Source of the DNA: Armigeres subalbatus
Lineage: Eukaryota; Arthropoda; Insecta; Diptera; Culicidae
Direction: 5' to 3'
DNA: 64,000 nt
Assembly (NCBI RefSeq): GCF_024139115.2
Contig: NC_085140.1
Span: 155,150,452 to 155,214,451 of the forward strand
Shown: piece by piece, positions 41,006 through 52,783 of the stretch
Layout of the letters: each line of letters opens with the position of its first letter
How positions within the stretch are numbered: position 1 is the stretch's first letter
Made by a program: the position numbers and the translations under genes
The notes under the pieces: generated by a model
Told to the model about the DNA's origin: nothing
The model's input: only the letters and a program-made list of their open reading frames with translations
Databases searched by the model: none

Positions 41006-41314
41006 AAAAACCAACATCGGAACAGTAGTTACATGACTACATTTTGCTGAATGAGCTTGGGTAAGTGTTCAAATAGTGTATTCTCTGCGTCGCGTAATAA
41101 TTGAAATAGTTTGATGGACATGACATCAAAAATTTCCATCTATCGCTTCACGGCTTTGCAAACTATGCAATGTGGCACGGTAACATGGAATCCGATTGTT
41201 CTCTGCAGCAATATAATTTATCGGCAAGAATGATCATGTGGAGAAAATTAGACTGTACATTTTTGGTACAAATTTATCAAATTAAAGTCCATTTTTCGTC
41301 ATTGCAAAAAATAG

Positions 41315-41440
41315 CGTGTGCAACTCGTTGCAAAACTCGATTTTTTCAGCACTCGTAGTATTTATCCAACTCGGCAAGCCTCGTTGGATAAACGTACAAC
41401 TCGTGCTGAAAAAATCATCTTTTTGCAACTTGTTGCACAA
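41315..41440. mobile_element. Foldback, TTGTGCAAC ends
   Basis: TGTGCAACTCGTTGCAAAA at the left and TTTGCAACTTGTTGCACAA at the right, with inner inverted pairs (ATTTTTTCAGCAC and GTGCTGAAAAAAT; TTATCCAACTCGG and CTCGTTGGATAA). Non-coding. Confidence 0.8.
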
Positions 41441-41679
41441 ACTACTATTTTTGAATTTTAGTCCTTTGAATCTTAAGTATTGAGTTTTTTTATTTCTTTA
41501 GATTTCAATAAATTTGAGATTTTCAAATTTCAAGTTTTCCCGAAACGTCTTTATGATCTATGGATCCCTTACATATTGATTTTCATTATATGAAAATTTT
41601 CATTTTCAAAGTCTTCAATTTAATTTCAAGAGTTTTTCATTTTCAAGGTCTTTGATTTTATGTCAAGCAACCGTACAAC

Positions 41680-41830
41680 CAGAGACAGATGGAGAGTAAA
41701 GCTAACGAAATGACAACGTATGATCGTGCAAATAATACAGGCACTACTTGGACTTGTGGCTTGCTTTTTATACATAAAAATGTGAACAAATCGGAGTGGA
41801 AACGCTTGTGGCGAATTGTTTGGAAATTTA
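41680..41830 (+). repeat. Dispersed repeat shared with 2935-3110
   Basis: ACCAGAGACAGATGGAGAG to GGAAACGCTTGTGGCG aligns with the copy in the hAT-like element. No clear ends here. Confidence 0.5.
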
Positions 41831-42164
41831 AATTGTAGGTAATTCGATTTCCTTGTGAAATTATTATTTGATTTCTTTACGCACATATAAATTAACCCAA
41901 ATAGTGTCTTAAACTCCAACAATTCACATTCTGGTAGGAAAATACGAGAATCTGTTGCACATGACTATGATTCACATCTGTAATGATATAGGCAATCATT
42001 TTTTTCTGGAATAACAACAACGTATAAATAGATTATTTTGATAAGCTTGACCTTAAAATGTAAGAGAATTGATTGAATCAATGTAAATGTTCAATCGGAA
42101 AAATCAAATGCAAATTGTTTGATATTCTGTTAAGAATTTTAATAATCAACAGCAATCGTTACAG

Positions 42165-42990
42165 CTAAACAGCGGTTGGCAGATTTTAATACAGTACAAA
42201 ATCTTTATAAAATTTTGGCACATCCAAACCTGGAAGATTTTAATACAATCAGCCCAGAAGCCAGGATTTCACGCAAAATAGTAGAATTTCTTTTTTTTTT
42301 GTTGTTGCATTTTTCTTATTCTCTTGCATGGATTGGCCCTCTTGCAATAAAAACATACTCCAATCAAAATAATACTCATTTGCCTTGTTGGCAGCCACAA
42401 GTTCCGTACGCACTTATGGCTCGACAAAATAGCAGCATACCTATACATTTTCAAGAGATTGAAACCCTGCTACAACAAATCAACAGGTTAAGAAAATTGG
42501 ACTTTAAATTTATGACTATGAGCGAACATACGTCGGTTACGTTGGACATGGTGTTCACTGTTGAAGCTTGATTATATTTTTTTATCTTGATATGCTTTCG
42601 TAGAATCGGTTCTTGTTCGGCATTTCAGTTAATGCAAACCGTTGAGAACGAAGCTTGTAATATTATTTTTTGCCAACAGTACATCCGACAATTTTTCAGG
42701 ATGAGAAAATTTCTCTGCGGGTGTGGTGTTGGTGGTGGGATTTCATGGCGCAAAGATTAGTCGGCCTGCTTTTTGCTCCGATTTTCGCAAATGTTTTGTG
42801 CTTATTTATTATGCCTGGCCAAGCAGAACATATTCCACAGGACAGGATATGACTTATTCCAGGAGGGCATGTGGGCCTGCTGCTTCATGTTGGCAGATAA
42901 GATGTTTAACACGGAGATAGAAACGTTGAGTAACTATACGGAGGGTAGTTTAATGTGGTTTTGCGACGGAAATGGCTATGTTCGTCGTGA
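42165..42990 (+). other. Unrecognised frames, possibly gene-like fragments
   Basis: A 131-codon frame (42176-42571) begins in a GCAGATTTTAATACAG repeat also seen at 61170, then reads PCWQPQVPYALMARQNSS and MTMSEHTSVTLDM. Another pair of overlapping frames near 42748-42994 gives a hydrophobic start (MAQRLVGLLFAPIFANVLCL) and, one base out of frame, YDLFQEGMWACCFMLADKMF. TTTTTCAG at 42693-42700 could be a splice acceptor. I recognise no family. A decayed secreted-protein gene is one guess; chance is another. Confidence 0.2.
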
Positions 42991-43239
42991 ATGAAGAGAT
43001 GCTTTTCCGTAGCCTGATGATTAGAGATTTAGTGTTGTATATGGCTCTTGTGCTTCTGATAAATGTAATGTAATAGCATCTGATAAGCAGATGTAAAATT
43101 TTCTTCAGGATATTGCGCTTTAAATCCGTAAAGGGCAATCTGATAGAGAAGTAATTAGAAAATAGTATTTCGACTTTCAAGACATGTGTATCGATTTCTT
43201 ATGCCACTGTGCGTTACACACAAGATATGAAGCCGTAGA

Positions 43240-43420
43240 GTAGTGTATAATAGAGCATAGTGTATCCATTGTACTTGCCACACAAGATACATACTCATGC
43301 AATGGCGGGGATAAAAAGCTTTCAATAAATAACTGAGGAAATGCTAATAGAATACTAAATTGAAAAGCCGGCCAAGTTCTAGTTGGAATGTAGAGCCATT
43401 AAAGAAGAAGAAGAAGAAGT
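43240..43420 (+). mobile_element. SINE 3' portion with AAG tail
   Basis: ATACATACTCATGCAATGG and AAAGCTTTCAATAAATAACTG match the antisense SINE at 36405-36575. It continues to GTAGAGCCATTAAAG and an AAGAAGAAGAAG tail at 43405-43420. Confidence 0.65.
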
Positions 43421-44595
43421 TCTTGTTAAAAGTCTTTGTTTCTGAACCTCGTAATTTAGTATTCAGAAAACAAACATGAAGGATAAATCAAGCTCCAATC
43501 CCAGTAAAAAGTCACTAAAACATATGTCGAATAAGCAAAAATGTAGAATTACAATCGGGAATTATCAAAATTGTAATTGTCATATGAGGCCTTGGTCTGG
43601 TTAAAGTGCGGTGATATTGATTCTCGGTACACTTGAGGGAATATTTCTAGTTTTATTATTTTCGCTCTCTGTGTGAATTTATTTCCAATAAAGTTGTTCT
43701 TTAATATGTGGTAATTAGTACGTTCAGAATATTTTATTCATTGAAGGACTTGAACCGAATATATTGGCGTTAAAAAAAATGAAAGAACAAAAAAATCAAT
43801 AAAAATAGAAAATAACAATTTCAATAAATTCAAAGTAATGAAGCTTTGTGCTTTCAAAAAATTCTTTAATTTAGTCACCAGACCAATTAATTTCGAATTT
43901 ACAGACATAATTGAACTGCTTTGGGGCTGTGAAAGTAAAAAGTCCAATGGTTCTATCATTAATCTCATAGGTACTCATACGCTCATACTACCATATGTGA
44001 ATGCGACGCGAAAGAGACATTTTTTATTCGAGAAATCTGTGCATGAGAAAATCAATCTCCTCCTCTAATGTCGCTTTAAAAGTTAATTTTGTGTCCTATC
44101 CACTGCGATGAACAGTGAAATGGCGAAATGGGACATGAAAGGATCCATTTATTTTACGGCTTTTCCAACAGTTTGACGCCTAAACGTTTTCCCCTCCATT
44201 GATTGTAGAAGAAGTTGTGGGATAGACTTGACAAAGAATTTTTCAATTCAGATAGATGTTTGTCGATGAAAAGTTTTATTAATCTCATAAAATGTTACGC
44301 GGACCTTCTCAAAGGCTTGATGTTTCGGGGGAGAAGACTGATGCGTGAATATGAGTGAGACGTTTTCGATGGGATCGATGTTTATGGCTGTTATCAATTG
44401 ATTGGCAAGCGTGGATGAGAGCGGAAAATGGAGAAAATTGGTAAAAAAATCTTTTGAAATTGATGTTTGAGGAAATGGAAAGTGGAAACTATGTTGTATG
44501 ACACCCACTCACTAACCAATAACGTGAGCTTTCAGCAGTAATCATGACATAAGAGATAGATGCATATCTTTACTGTATTTCGTTATTAGTCCTGT
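43421..44595. other. Unassigned spacer
   Basis: No gene or repeat recognised. A/T-rich with short frames lacking motifs. Confidence 0.35.
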
Positions 44596-44597
44596 AC

Positions 44598-44720
44598 ATG
44601 TATCCTTGCCTCACACCAGCCAAAACCCGGGTAGGATCTGACAAGACCCCATTGTGCAGCACTCTACATCAGAAGACCTGGTACTGTGCCTCGATGAGGC
44701 CGATGATTTTATCGTGAGTA
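44598..44720 (-). pseudogene. RTE fragment, antisense
   Basis: Reverse-complemented, this matches 38365-38460 of the intact RTE: KIIGLIEAQY, then RVLHNGVLSDP, then AGVRQG. It is too short to say whether it inserted separately. Confidence 0.8.
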
Positions 44721-44875
44721 CACCCAATATTAGTTTCACATGGTTGGTATTCTTTAATTTACCGGTTAACCTGATTTTTCACAGCTTTTTAAATACCACC
44801 TGAATTTTCTTTGTTTTTTGTGATTTTTTTCATGGGGTTAATTCATAGTTTCATCAACGCCAAATGACGTAATCA

Positions 44876-45015
44876 GGCTTGTTAATCATTGATTTATCGT
44901 TATCGCCGATAAAGTTGATTGTGATCATAACGTTGCTACGATAACGACGAATCAACTGAATTATTATTTAACGTAAGTCAACTCGATAATTTGGCGATAA
45001 TGGGGTTACTAGATT
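44876..45015. repeat. CAGGCTTGTTAATC end, related to 47470-47642
   Basis: CAGGCTTGTTAATCATTGATT and TATCGTTATCG phrases match, inverted, the end CGATTAACAACCCTG at 47642. The copy at 47470-47642 appears more complete. The two may be ends of one element or two short copies; flanks show no common duplication. Confidence 0.45.
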
Positions 45016-45375
45016 ACGCGAACAAAGTTGAGGTTAAATTTTGACAGAAGCCGAGAATGAAACAAATTGTTTGCAGCTGGTTGACCAGAGGTAATTGAAG
45101 CGGGACACTCTAGAATTATTGATTCACCTATTCAATGCAATGTGATTCGGCAACGCTAAGGAGATTGGTCTACACTGTGAGTCATAAAATAATCATATAA
45201 CTGAGTGCTCCGGATCTTCAAATAGAAGTTTTGTTGATCATGCTTCAGATTGATCATGATCAGATTAAACATTAAGTATAGACATTCACCCTCATTCTTG
45301 TATACATCCAAACGCCCTTTCGAACGAAAACTGATGCGCATTCTCGTTTACGCCAGCAACATCAAATGGGGGAAC

Positions 45376-47102
45376 CATTGGCGTAACTAACGAAAAATTC
45401 TAGGAGGGGGGGGGCTAATTTTTGACTTAGGACTCCGTCCTTTGCGAAGATAGGGAGGTAATTCTGCATATTCAAACTTGAGATCTTCACGAAAAGTACC
45501 GATTTTCGAGATCTCGAAAGTTCGAGTTCGAGATTTCGAACTCTTTAAGATTTTCCCTAATTATTAAATACTATGTATTAGAATGCGCTGGCCGTCGCTG
45601 TGAGTGATTCGAAAGACGCATTGTGGATTGAAAATCGACTCTTTTCAGGACCAGCATTTTATAAAAAGAAAGGGTAGATAGCAAACAATGGCGTCGGTTG
45701 CATTCCCACGGTACTGAAGGAAGTTTCCGTCAGTATCAGAATCACTAACCCTCGTCGGAGAGCAACGCTGCAGAAATGTTGTCAGTGACAGTCAAGTGAT
45801 ATTTTCTTTCGAAATTCAGATTTTATTTCTGTTTGTAATTGGGAAGGAAAATTATTTTTAAAAAACGGTTCTTCTCAGATACACTAAAGGAGGTAGAGCC
45901 GAGACGAAAATATTTCAAAGTGCAAATCATAATCGCTTGGCGCTGCAGAAATTTTTTCTTCATGGATCGTAAATCATCTGACGTTGATTTTCGTTCAAAA
46001 TTCTGATTTTGCCTGTGATTGGAAAGGTGCATTTGTCGGTTCGCCTCAGAACCATCATTTCACAGAAGGTTGAGTGTGAGTGTCGAAATTTCTGTCGTCA
46101 GATTCCAGAAAAACTTTGTGTGATTAGAAAGACATATGAGTTTACCCAACTAGCATCGGAGGCTGATAAAAAGCTTATTTCGCCGCAATTTCATTTTTCC
46201 GCTAGCTTATTTAACTTAAATTGTTTGTTGGGTAGCAAGAAGCCTGTGGAGTTTTATCTATCCGAAAGAATTCCAATTTCTTTCTCATTCAAATTTTTGT
46301 TACCTCTTCTTGGAAACTCAAGATTTTGCCTTTCTGAAATCTCTTAATTGATTTTCTGGAAATAGCAGAAAAATCCCCCAAATTACCATTCAAAGCTTCA
46401 GAAATGAATGCTTTCAAAATATCTGGATCGATACAGACATATGATACGTAGTATTTGGCTCCCACTTTTTCGGAAGGATTCTTTTGACAATTCTTTCAGA
46501 AAGGCTGCATCTTTAAGAACTATGAACACGCTAGATTGATTTAAATATACTCGCAAAACTCAAAACTTTAAAATATTTAAAGATTAAATACTTGCTGAGA
46601 AAACCAATTTTAAATCAGGATTTTTTTAGAAATATGCCAATAAGCTAAGCATCCTGTGTTCCTTAAACAGTTTATCCAACATTTCATGCTGTGTCAATAT
46701 TAAGACCATACAGACAGTTCAGTATGCCACTAGAACTTTCTTTATCTAATCAAAATTTTAGAAATTGTGTTTGTTTTCTTAGTCTGTTGCTTCTATTATT
46801 TATTCAATCAGCATTGCATCAGCATGGAACCACTGTTCCTAATCCAATTTCCTAGGGTAATGCTCCTGTGTTTAACATTCTTATCGTAAGATATAACAAT
46901 TGTTCGAAGTTCGAAAATTTGTTAAAATAGATTCAATGTTTCGTAGAGAGAGAGATGTGAATGAAGAGAACTCATTCCTGGAAGTTACGCCTATATATGA
47001 TCAGAGAGCTAGATAAGTACAATATTCATGCAAAGTGGCAAAAATTCTAGAGGGGCTTATTCAGTTCTAGGTGGGGCTATAGCCCCTGTAGTTACGCCAA
47101 TG
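45376..47102. mobile_element. hAT-like 1.73-kb element, exact 8-bp duplication
   Basis: Ends CATTGGCGTAACTA and TAGTTACGCCAATG are exact inverses; GGGGGAAC flanks both sides (45368-45375, 47103-47110). The interior has no transposase. It contains a phrase related to the 58130-59640 tandem repeat (GATTGGAAAGGTGCATTTGTC near 46017). Confidence 0.9.
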
Positions 47103-47286
47103 GGGGGAACGATTCAAACGAACTGCATTCGTTCGTCCGTAAACAAGAATAGGAGTGATTAAAAATGCTCTCAGATTCTCTGTAAGAAATTGCGACTCTG
47201 TAAGAAATTTGTTTTGGTCAATTCGGTAACCTCCTTAAATCCCAATTCAATTTCAGGATTTAAAGGTGTTTCTGAATATTATAAAA

Positions 47287-47441
47287 GGCTGTTCATATAC
47301 CACGTGGGCAGTTTAGGGGAGAGGAGGTGTATGGCAAATTTTCTTTGATCCATACCCATTTTTGTAAAATTTATATGAGCGGATGTTCACGCTGGGAGAG
47401 GTGGGTATCTAAAACTGACCACGTGGTATTTGTACAGCTCC
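47287..47441. mobile_element. Small MITE with ATACCACGTGG ends
   Basis: GGCTGTTCATATACCACGTGG on the left and ACCACGTGGTATTTGTACAG on the right pair over about 20 bp, with CAGTTT/AAACTG inside. 155 bp, non-coding. Confidence 0.75.
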
Positions 47442-47469
47442 TAACTAGTGGATATTTGTACTTTTAACT

Positions 47470-47642
47470 ATTGCACCTGTTACAGTTAACTCGATAATTA
47501 TCGATAAATCAACGAATACTCGATAACGATAACTTTGGTTCAACGCTCACTTTATCGTCAACGAAGGATCATCGTACAACCGTCATCGTTATCGAAGTTG
47601 GCGTTAAATTAACGACAATAATTTATCGATTAACAACCCTGA
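47470..47642. mobile_element. Short element rich in TTATCGATAA motifs
   Basis: Dense in ATTATCGATAAATC, CGATAACGATAAC and CGTTATCGAAG; ends CGATTAACAACCCTG. The CAGGGTTGTTAATC end is hAT-like. Relative at 44876. Confidence 0.5.
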
Positions 47643-47670
47643 TTTTGGCATATTTCATGCATGCGCTATA

Positions 47671-49269
47671 TAGGGTGACCATATGGTATCCTAAAGGAGG
47701 ACATGTCCTCCTTTTTCATTAAAAATCAGATGTCCTCCTTTTGCGCTAAAATGTCCTCCTTTTTAGATATTTTGAGAAAACAGTTGCATAAATAACCTTT
47801 TCTAAAGAAACTCTAGTTTTATATTATATTAAATTAATAAACAATATTACAACAGAGATCCATTCGCAAAAACACATTGCACACGTTTGTGTTTTTTGAA
47901 TTCTAATCAGAAATATTTTCCTTTAAGGTTTCGAATAAATTCAATGTACATATCGAAAAATAAATCCGTGAGTTACAGTAATACAGGTGTCGAAGATATC
48001 AAAAGTAGTCGTAAATGTGAGAAATGGATTAGAAAAAATGCAAATACTTCTCACCCATCGAATTTCTATTTGAACGCTTCGCAGTAGAATGGAATGGAAA
48101 TCTAAACTAATCAAAACAGTTTGAAGTTTCTTTAGTCTAAATCTGAACAGTTTTGAATTTCTTCAGTTGAAGACTGTGTGGACTGGTCATACAGTTAACG
48201 ATATCATTATCATTCACACGCCCTAAATTGTGATTTTCAATTGGATTTAGGAAAAACAAATCACTGGTCTACCTAGCATATTGTGTTCGTTCCTAATATA
48301 ATCTACAGTTCGGTCAGGTGTCTATTGCTGCTGGTTCAGAATGAGATGAGTTTTTATTCTTGTTAAAATTATGTGGAATATCGCCGAAGGCCAACAGAAT
48401 GATATTCAACACTTGTTGCCTGTTGATTTTAAAATTAGTTGAAGCTAAAATCTTCCCTTTTATAAAGATTACGGCTTGCAATTTACAATTGGAAAGTACT
48501 TTATGTAGACTATGATGAGAGTCGGAAATGTTCCATCTGGAGATGTAATGTTAATGAAAAAACCAAGATTAATCCACCTAGCGGTGATGATGCCTTTCTC
48601 GTGCGGTAAAAAATAGTATTTCGGGCGAGATTTTGGGCCTTACTTCTGAGCCCATCGTTCGATCCGGCCAATTTTCAAAAGGAAATAATGAGACAAGATT
48701 TTGCGTCGAATGCAACCTGTTGCGAGAAAATTGCTTCACGCGCTTTTTATTGAGAAAAAGTATTTTGGCCATAACTTCCAAGTCCATTGTCCGATCCGGC
48801 CAATTTTCAATAGGAAACAATGGGGAAGTATATTGCGTCGAATACAAAGAAATCGGTCAAGAGTAAGTACAACAAAGTGAGCTGGACTTTTTGCTCTTTT
48901 GGTACGCGCACACACACATACACACACACAGACATCACCTCAATTCGTCGAGCTGAGTTGATTGATATATAACATTATGGGTCTCCGAGCCTTTTAAAAA
49001 AAGTTTGTTTTGGAGCGAACATATAGCCTTTACGTATATGTACTTTGTATACGAGAAAGGCAAAAAGATGCCGTATTTGCCTTATTACAAAACCTACTTC
49101 CAATAAACTTTGATGTTCAAAATCCAAAAAAACGTTATGTTTTTATAAATTTTAAAATTTAACAATCTACGAAGTTTTTTATGGCCTCCTTTTTTACCAA
49201 ATGCCCTCCTTTTTCGCTACGATTCGGGGGAATTGTCCTCCTTTGGAAAAATTTGATATGGTCACCCTA
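47671..49269. mobile_element. hAT-like 1.6-kb element, TAGGGTGACCATAT ends
   Basis: TAGGGTGACCATAT and ATATGGTCACCCTA are exact inverses; GCGCTATA flanks both sides (47663-47670, 49270-49277). TCCTCCTTT repeats sit just inside both ends. No transposase; a smaller repeat is nested at 48562-49066. Confidence 0.92.
48562..49066. repeat. GCCTTTCTCGT-ended repeat, copy 1
   Basis: Starts near AATCCACCTAGCGGTGATG and GATGCCTTTCTCGTG, ends ATACGAGAAAGGC. The interior holds two CCGATCCGGCCAATTTTCAA-type units about 130 bp apart, an AC-rich microsatellite and ATATAACATTATGGGTCTCC. Copy 2 is at 60994-61632. Confidence 0.8.
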
Positions 49270-49413
49270 GCGCTATATAAGCACGATCTTTTGTGCCGGC
49301 TACCGAATCAAACTGATGCCTATATTCCGTTTAACAAAGAAACCATTTTTTATCAAGTGAAAACCTACTCAGAAGTTTTTTTTCGGTTATTTCCTTAGTG
49401 TTACAAAACGAAG

Positions 49414-49661
49414 TATAGTCGGGATTCGCTGGCTAGGATTTTAACACAAGGGTAACTTTTTAGTTGGGCCTCCACTGGTTGGGCCATGGCCCAACTAAAA
49501 AGCAACCGTACGTCAAAATTCAATCTAAACACGGAAAACGGGATTGGGCGTCACTGGACATCATTTGTGATGTGTTCAAATGGCTGTCAGTTGACCCAAC
49601 TAAGAAACCGAATTCGTTAGTTGGGCCGAGATCGTGGCCTAACCAGCGAATCGCGACTATA
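49414..49661. mobile_element. TATAGTCG-ended MITE, palindromic
   Basis: TATAGTCGGGATTCGCTGG and CCAGCGAATCGCGACTATA pair with one mismatch. Inside, GTTGGGCCATGGCCCAAC is a perfect palindrome, and TTAGTTGGGCC recurs. TA at both ends suggests a mariner-like origin. Confidence 0.85.
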
Positions 49662-49693
49662 AAAGGATCGAAAAGGTAAACTTATTACGTATT

Positions 49694-49890
49694 TGTGTGG
49701 CAGTAAAATTGCACTTGCCGTTTACTATATAAATAAATATTCAATGGCTTTGAACCATCGAAGTAGGCCTGATACCAACAATAATCGAAGCAGTCGTTGC
49801 ACGTGGATGTCAGTCACATGTGCCACACCATCGAAGGTAAAAGGTTTTCCTGGAGACTCCCGCTTGGATATTAACGGAACAAACTCCAAA
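49694..49890 (+). repeat. Left LTR of the TRIM-like element
   Basis: 197 bp. It differs from the right LTR mainly by lacking 12 bp (TACAATAAAATA region). The inner end reads CTCCAAA instead of CTCCACA. Confidence 0.8.
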
Positions 49891-49923
49891 TTTTAGGTGG
49901 AGAACAGTCTTAAGTTTAGCATG

Positions 49924-50140
49924 TAGGGAGCGGGACCATTTGGGCAGCACCCCCTATTCCCGTCCGCAACGCTAATAACTCGACCGCGTTCCAACCAAAT
50001 TGCTTGATTGTTTGTACATCACTAGATACTGACAGAAACTAACCATATACCAAAAAACAAGTAATTCGGTTGTAATGCGTTCAAGTAATGAATGTTGCTG
50101 ACGGGAATAGGGGGTGCTGCCCAAATGGTTCTCTACCCTA
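49924..50140. mobile_element. 217-bp MITE, TAGGG ends, inside the TRIM-like element
   Basis: TAGGGAGCGGGACCATTTGG and CCAAATGGTTCTCTACCCTA pair, extending inward over GCAGCACCCCCTATTCCCGTC and its inverse, about 45 bp in all. TTTAGC occurs on both sides (49915-49920, 50141-50146). Confidence 0.85.
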
Positions 50141-50424
50141 TTTAGCTCATTTCCGCTCCATGATTATATTCAATAATTAATAATAAAAAAATGAATGGTC
50201 TCATAATAGTCAAATTCAGCAATCCAACAAACGACTTAAGCTGAAAAAAAGTTAGTTTCAAGCAGAAGAAGACTTATTTTTGTTAAACAAGCGGCCTATC
50301 AACTTCCAATGTTTATTGGGAAGCAAGTAATAAGGAAACTAATCTTTAAATAAAGCCATTTTCATAATATTTGGCAAGTGTAATAATAATAAAAAAAATT
50401 GAAAAGTCCTGAGAAGGGGGGGAA

Positions 50425-50633
50425 TGTGTGGCGGTGAAATTGCACTTGCCGTTTACTATATAAATAAATATTCAATGGCTTTGAACCATCGAAGTAGGCC
50501 TGATACCTACAATAAAATAAACAATAATCGAAGCAGTCGTTGCACGTGGATGTCAGTCACATGTGCCACATCATCGAAGGTAAAAGGTTTTCCTGGAGAC
50601 TCCCGCTTGGATATTAACGGAACAAACTCCACA
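50425..50633 (+). repeat. Right LTR of the TRIM-like element
   Basis: 209 bp, TG...CA ends, preceded by the polypurine tract. The 74-codon frame inside it is also open in the left LTR but matches no family. Confidence 0.8.
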
Positions 50634-50639
50634 GTATTT

Positions 50640-51090
50640 ATAAAGTAAATTCACGCTTTGTGCTTCAATATTGATTGCTACCGTTTCGTTCGCAACTAAT
50701 CTTTTATTTTCGCTTCTCAAAATGATTGCTAATTTTGGATAACGCAAAAGTTAAATGAACTTATGAAAAAATAAAACTATGATCAAAACATTATAGCTAA
50801 TTTAATCAGTTCATTGTCGTAAAAACTTACGAAAAATGTCTCTCACGGTACCGTGAGTGTTTATCTTGATGATAAGTCTTTGATTGTTTTCATTTTGTTG
50901 TAGATTCAATCCATGATTAAAAATATTGTTTCCTTCTTTAAAAATTGCTCATTCTTTAACGTTTCGTTTGATTATATTTTTTCATGGTAATTCACCTTCG
51001 AAACCTTTTTCCAGAGTTTGTTATTCAAAAAGTTGCCCTTCAGAATTCCACGTTTTTTTAACAATAAGTTTACAGACAATATTTATTCAT
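50640..51090. other. Unassigned spacer
   Basis: Only a short palindrome CTCACGGTACCGTGAG at 50843 stands out. Confidence 0.35.
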
Positions 51091-51096
51091 ATTAAA

Positions 51097-51205
51097 TCTC
51101 GCTTAACTTTTCAAAAGGACCTAAGTAACATTTTTTTCGTGAATTAATTTGCGTACTGCAATCAAAAGCTTTCATGTTGTTCTGTTGATTGCGCTATTCA
51201 ACACT
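51097..51205. repeat. Eroded copy of the 39896-40048 MITE
   Basis: Shares CTTAACTTTTCAAAAGGACC, TAAGTAACATTTTTTTC and TTGATTGCGCTATTCAA. Confidence 0.75.
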
Positions 51206-51599
51206 CAACAAAACTATTTTTAAAAATTTTCAAAGAGATAGAATAAATCAATTTTTTTCACCGTAATCAACTAAAACCCACCCGTGTAAAAAAAAGAACC
51301 GGGTGTACACAAAGAAAACGTTTATATATTACTAGAAGATTCGACCCAACGGTGCTTGGGATCGGCACTTTTACTACAATTACAATCTAGATCGTTTTAG
51401 GTACAATCTTTTGGTTTTATTCATTATTCAACAACTTTTTGCATTTTGGAGAATTTCGAACTATCCCCGAGAAAATTCTTGGCTTTTTCAATCCGTTCTT
51501 TCACTTTTATTGTTATGGTCAAACGTATTTATTCAAGGGGTTGCATATTTTTTCACTTTATACCATTTCAAACTTGCATATACAAAAGTTTTCTTCAGA

Positions 51600-51785
51600 T
51601 GGCCTTGCGATGGCAAGTTACGACTAGGATTGCTTATCAGGAGTTGACGAGTTTGATTCTCGGTCTGGTCTAGGATGTTTCCTGGTTAGGAAAATTCTCG
51701 ACTCGCTGCCACATAAAAGACATATTAATGCAGTGGCAGGCATTGAAAAGCATTTTCTGTATATATCCTAAACACATTAGGGACA
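51600..51785 (+). mobile_element. Possible tRNA-headed SINE
   Basis: GATGGCCTTGCGATGGCAAG resembles an A-box region and GAGTTTGATTCTCGGTC a B box. CAGTGGCAGGCATTGAAAAG downstream resembles the body of the SINE at 36405-36575. Ends not found. Confidence 0.4.
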
Positions 51786-51789
51786 AACA

Positions 51790-52772
51790 GCTCCAAATTC
51801 CCAAACTAATTAGAACGACCGACGAACAAAATTACTTGCGGAAGCAATTCTACTAACACTTCTCCATAATCCGTTGAAAAATGAGCTAATTAGGTATAAT
51901 TTTCTCCATCTTCATCAGATTTTCTGTTGCACATAAATCACGGCATGGCATCAAATGCAAACTGTATATACTACGTGTGAACCAACTAGCTAACAAAAAG
52001 CATTTATGAGCCCAAACTCTTTTGCCTACATGCGAAATTCCTTACTCTCCTAATTACATGTTTGTAGTGGCAAAGACTAACAAGTTGCTTCCAAATTAAG
52101 CTCTTATAGACCTTCATATCACTAAGCTGATGAGAAGAGGGCTGGCAGTGCAGTGGCGACGGGTATAGAAAACCTCAAACTTTGTTGCTGGATTGTAGAA
52201 TCGTAATTAAATTTTCCGGTAAACCATCGGCGAGAATGCGCTACCTAGTGGTTTTCGTTTGCGGCGGAAAAGGATCTGTGGTGGAATTTTTGGCTGTGCG
52301 GACTCAGGCGTAAAAGTTCTAAGGTGGAGTGTATTTCGTTCCAACCAATTGGAAACTTTTTATTTGAATGATGAGCGAGAACGGAATTCTAAAACAAACT
52401 TAGTCGAGAGCGCAACTTTTCGAAGAACAGCTCTTGAATCAAAGGCTTGCTCGGTGGGGCTCAGCCTTTTGCAGCAACTTCTACGGCTAGTTCTCTGTTA
52501 CCGTAAAGGACAGGCGTGGGCAAAGTCAGTAGCAAATATTAAGCTGCTGGAAACTTTTACCACTTGGTATACTTCTGCGATCTATTCCAAGAAAAACTAA
52601 CTGTCATGATACTTCGAAACACATGATTGGAAGTTTCATCTAAAATCGAATGATTGTAATCAAGAAGAATGAAGGTAGCAATTGCCTACATTTAAAAAAG
52701 AGTTTTGGATTTTGAAGTCGTTAAACACATATGCTTTTGATAGGTGCTTAAATTTATATATTTAGCACGAAT
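51790..52772. other. Unassigned spacer
   Basis: No gene recognised. A 113-codon frame at 52259-52600 has no motif or codon pattern that supports it. Confidence 0.3.
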
Positions 52773-52783
52773 AGAGAAACAAA

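Larger units (their letters stand above)
49694..50633 (+). mobile_element. 940-bp non-coding LTR element (TRIM-like)
   Basis: Two direct repeats, 49694-49890 and 50425-50633, start TGTGTGGC; the second ends CTCCACA. They match closely apart from a 12-bp insertion and a few changes. GTATT lies directly outside both (49689-49693, 50634-50638). GAAGGGGGGGAA at 50413-50424 is a polypurine tract just before the second repeat. TATATAAATAAA in each LTR could serve as TATA box or polyadenylation signal. The ~530-bp interior holds a MITE and no coding sequence. It would need proteins from another LTR element. Confidence 0.82.

Noticed and set aside
44876..47642. A single 2.77-kb hAT element from CAGGCTTGTTAATC to CGATTAACAACCCTG
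   Set aside because: The flanks share no 8-bp duplication, and the interval contains an independent complete hAT-like element; two short copies fit better.
52259..52600. 113-codon frame as a host gene
   Set aside because: No motif, no splice or promoter support, and a non-repetitive but featureless peptide.
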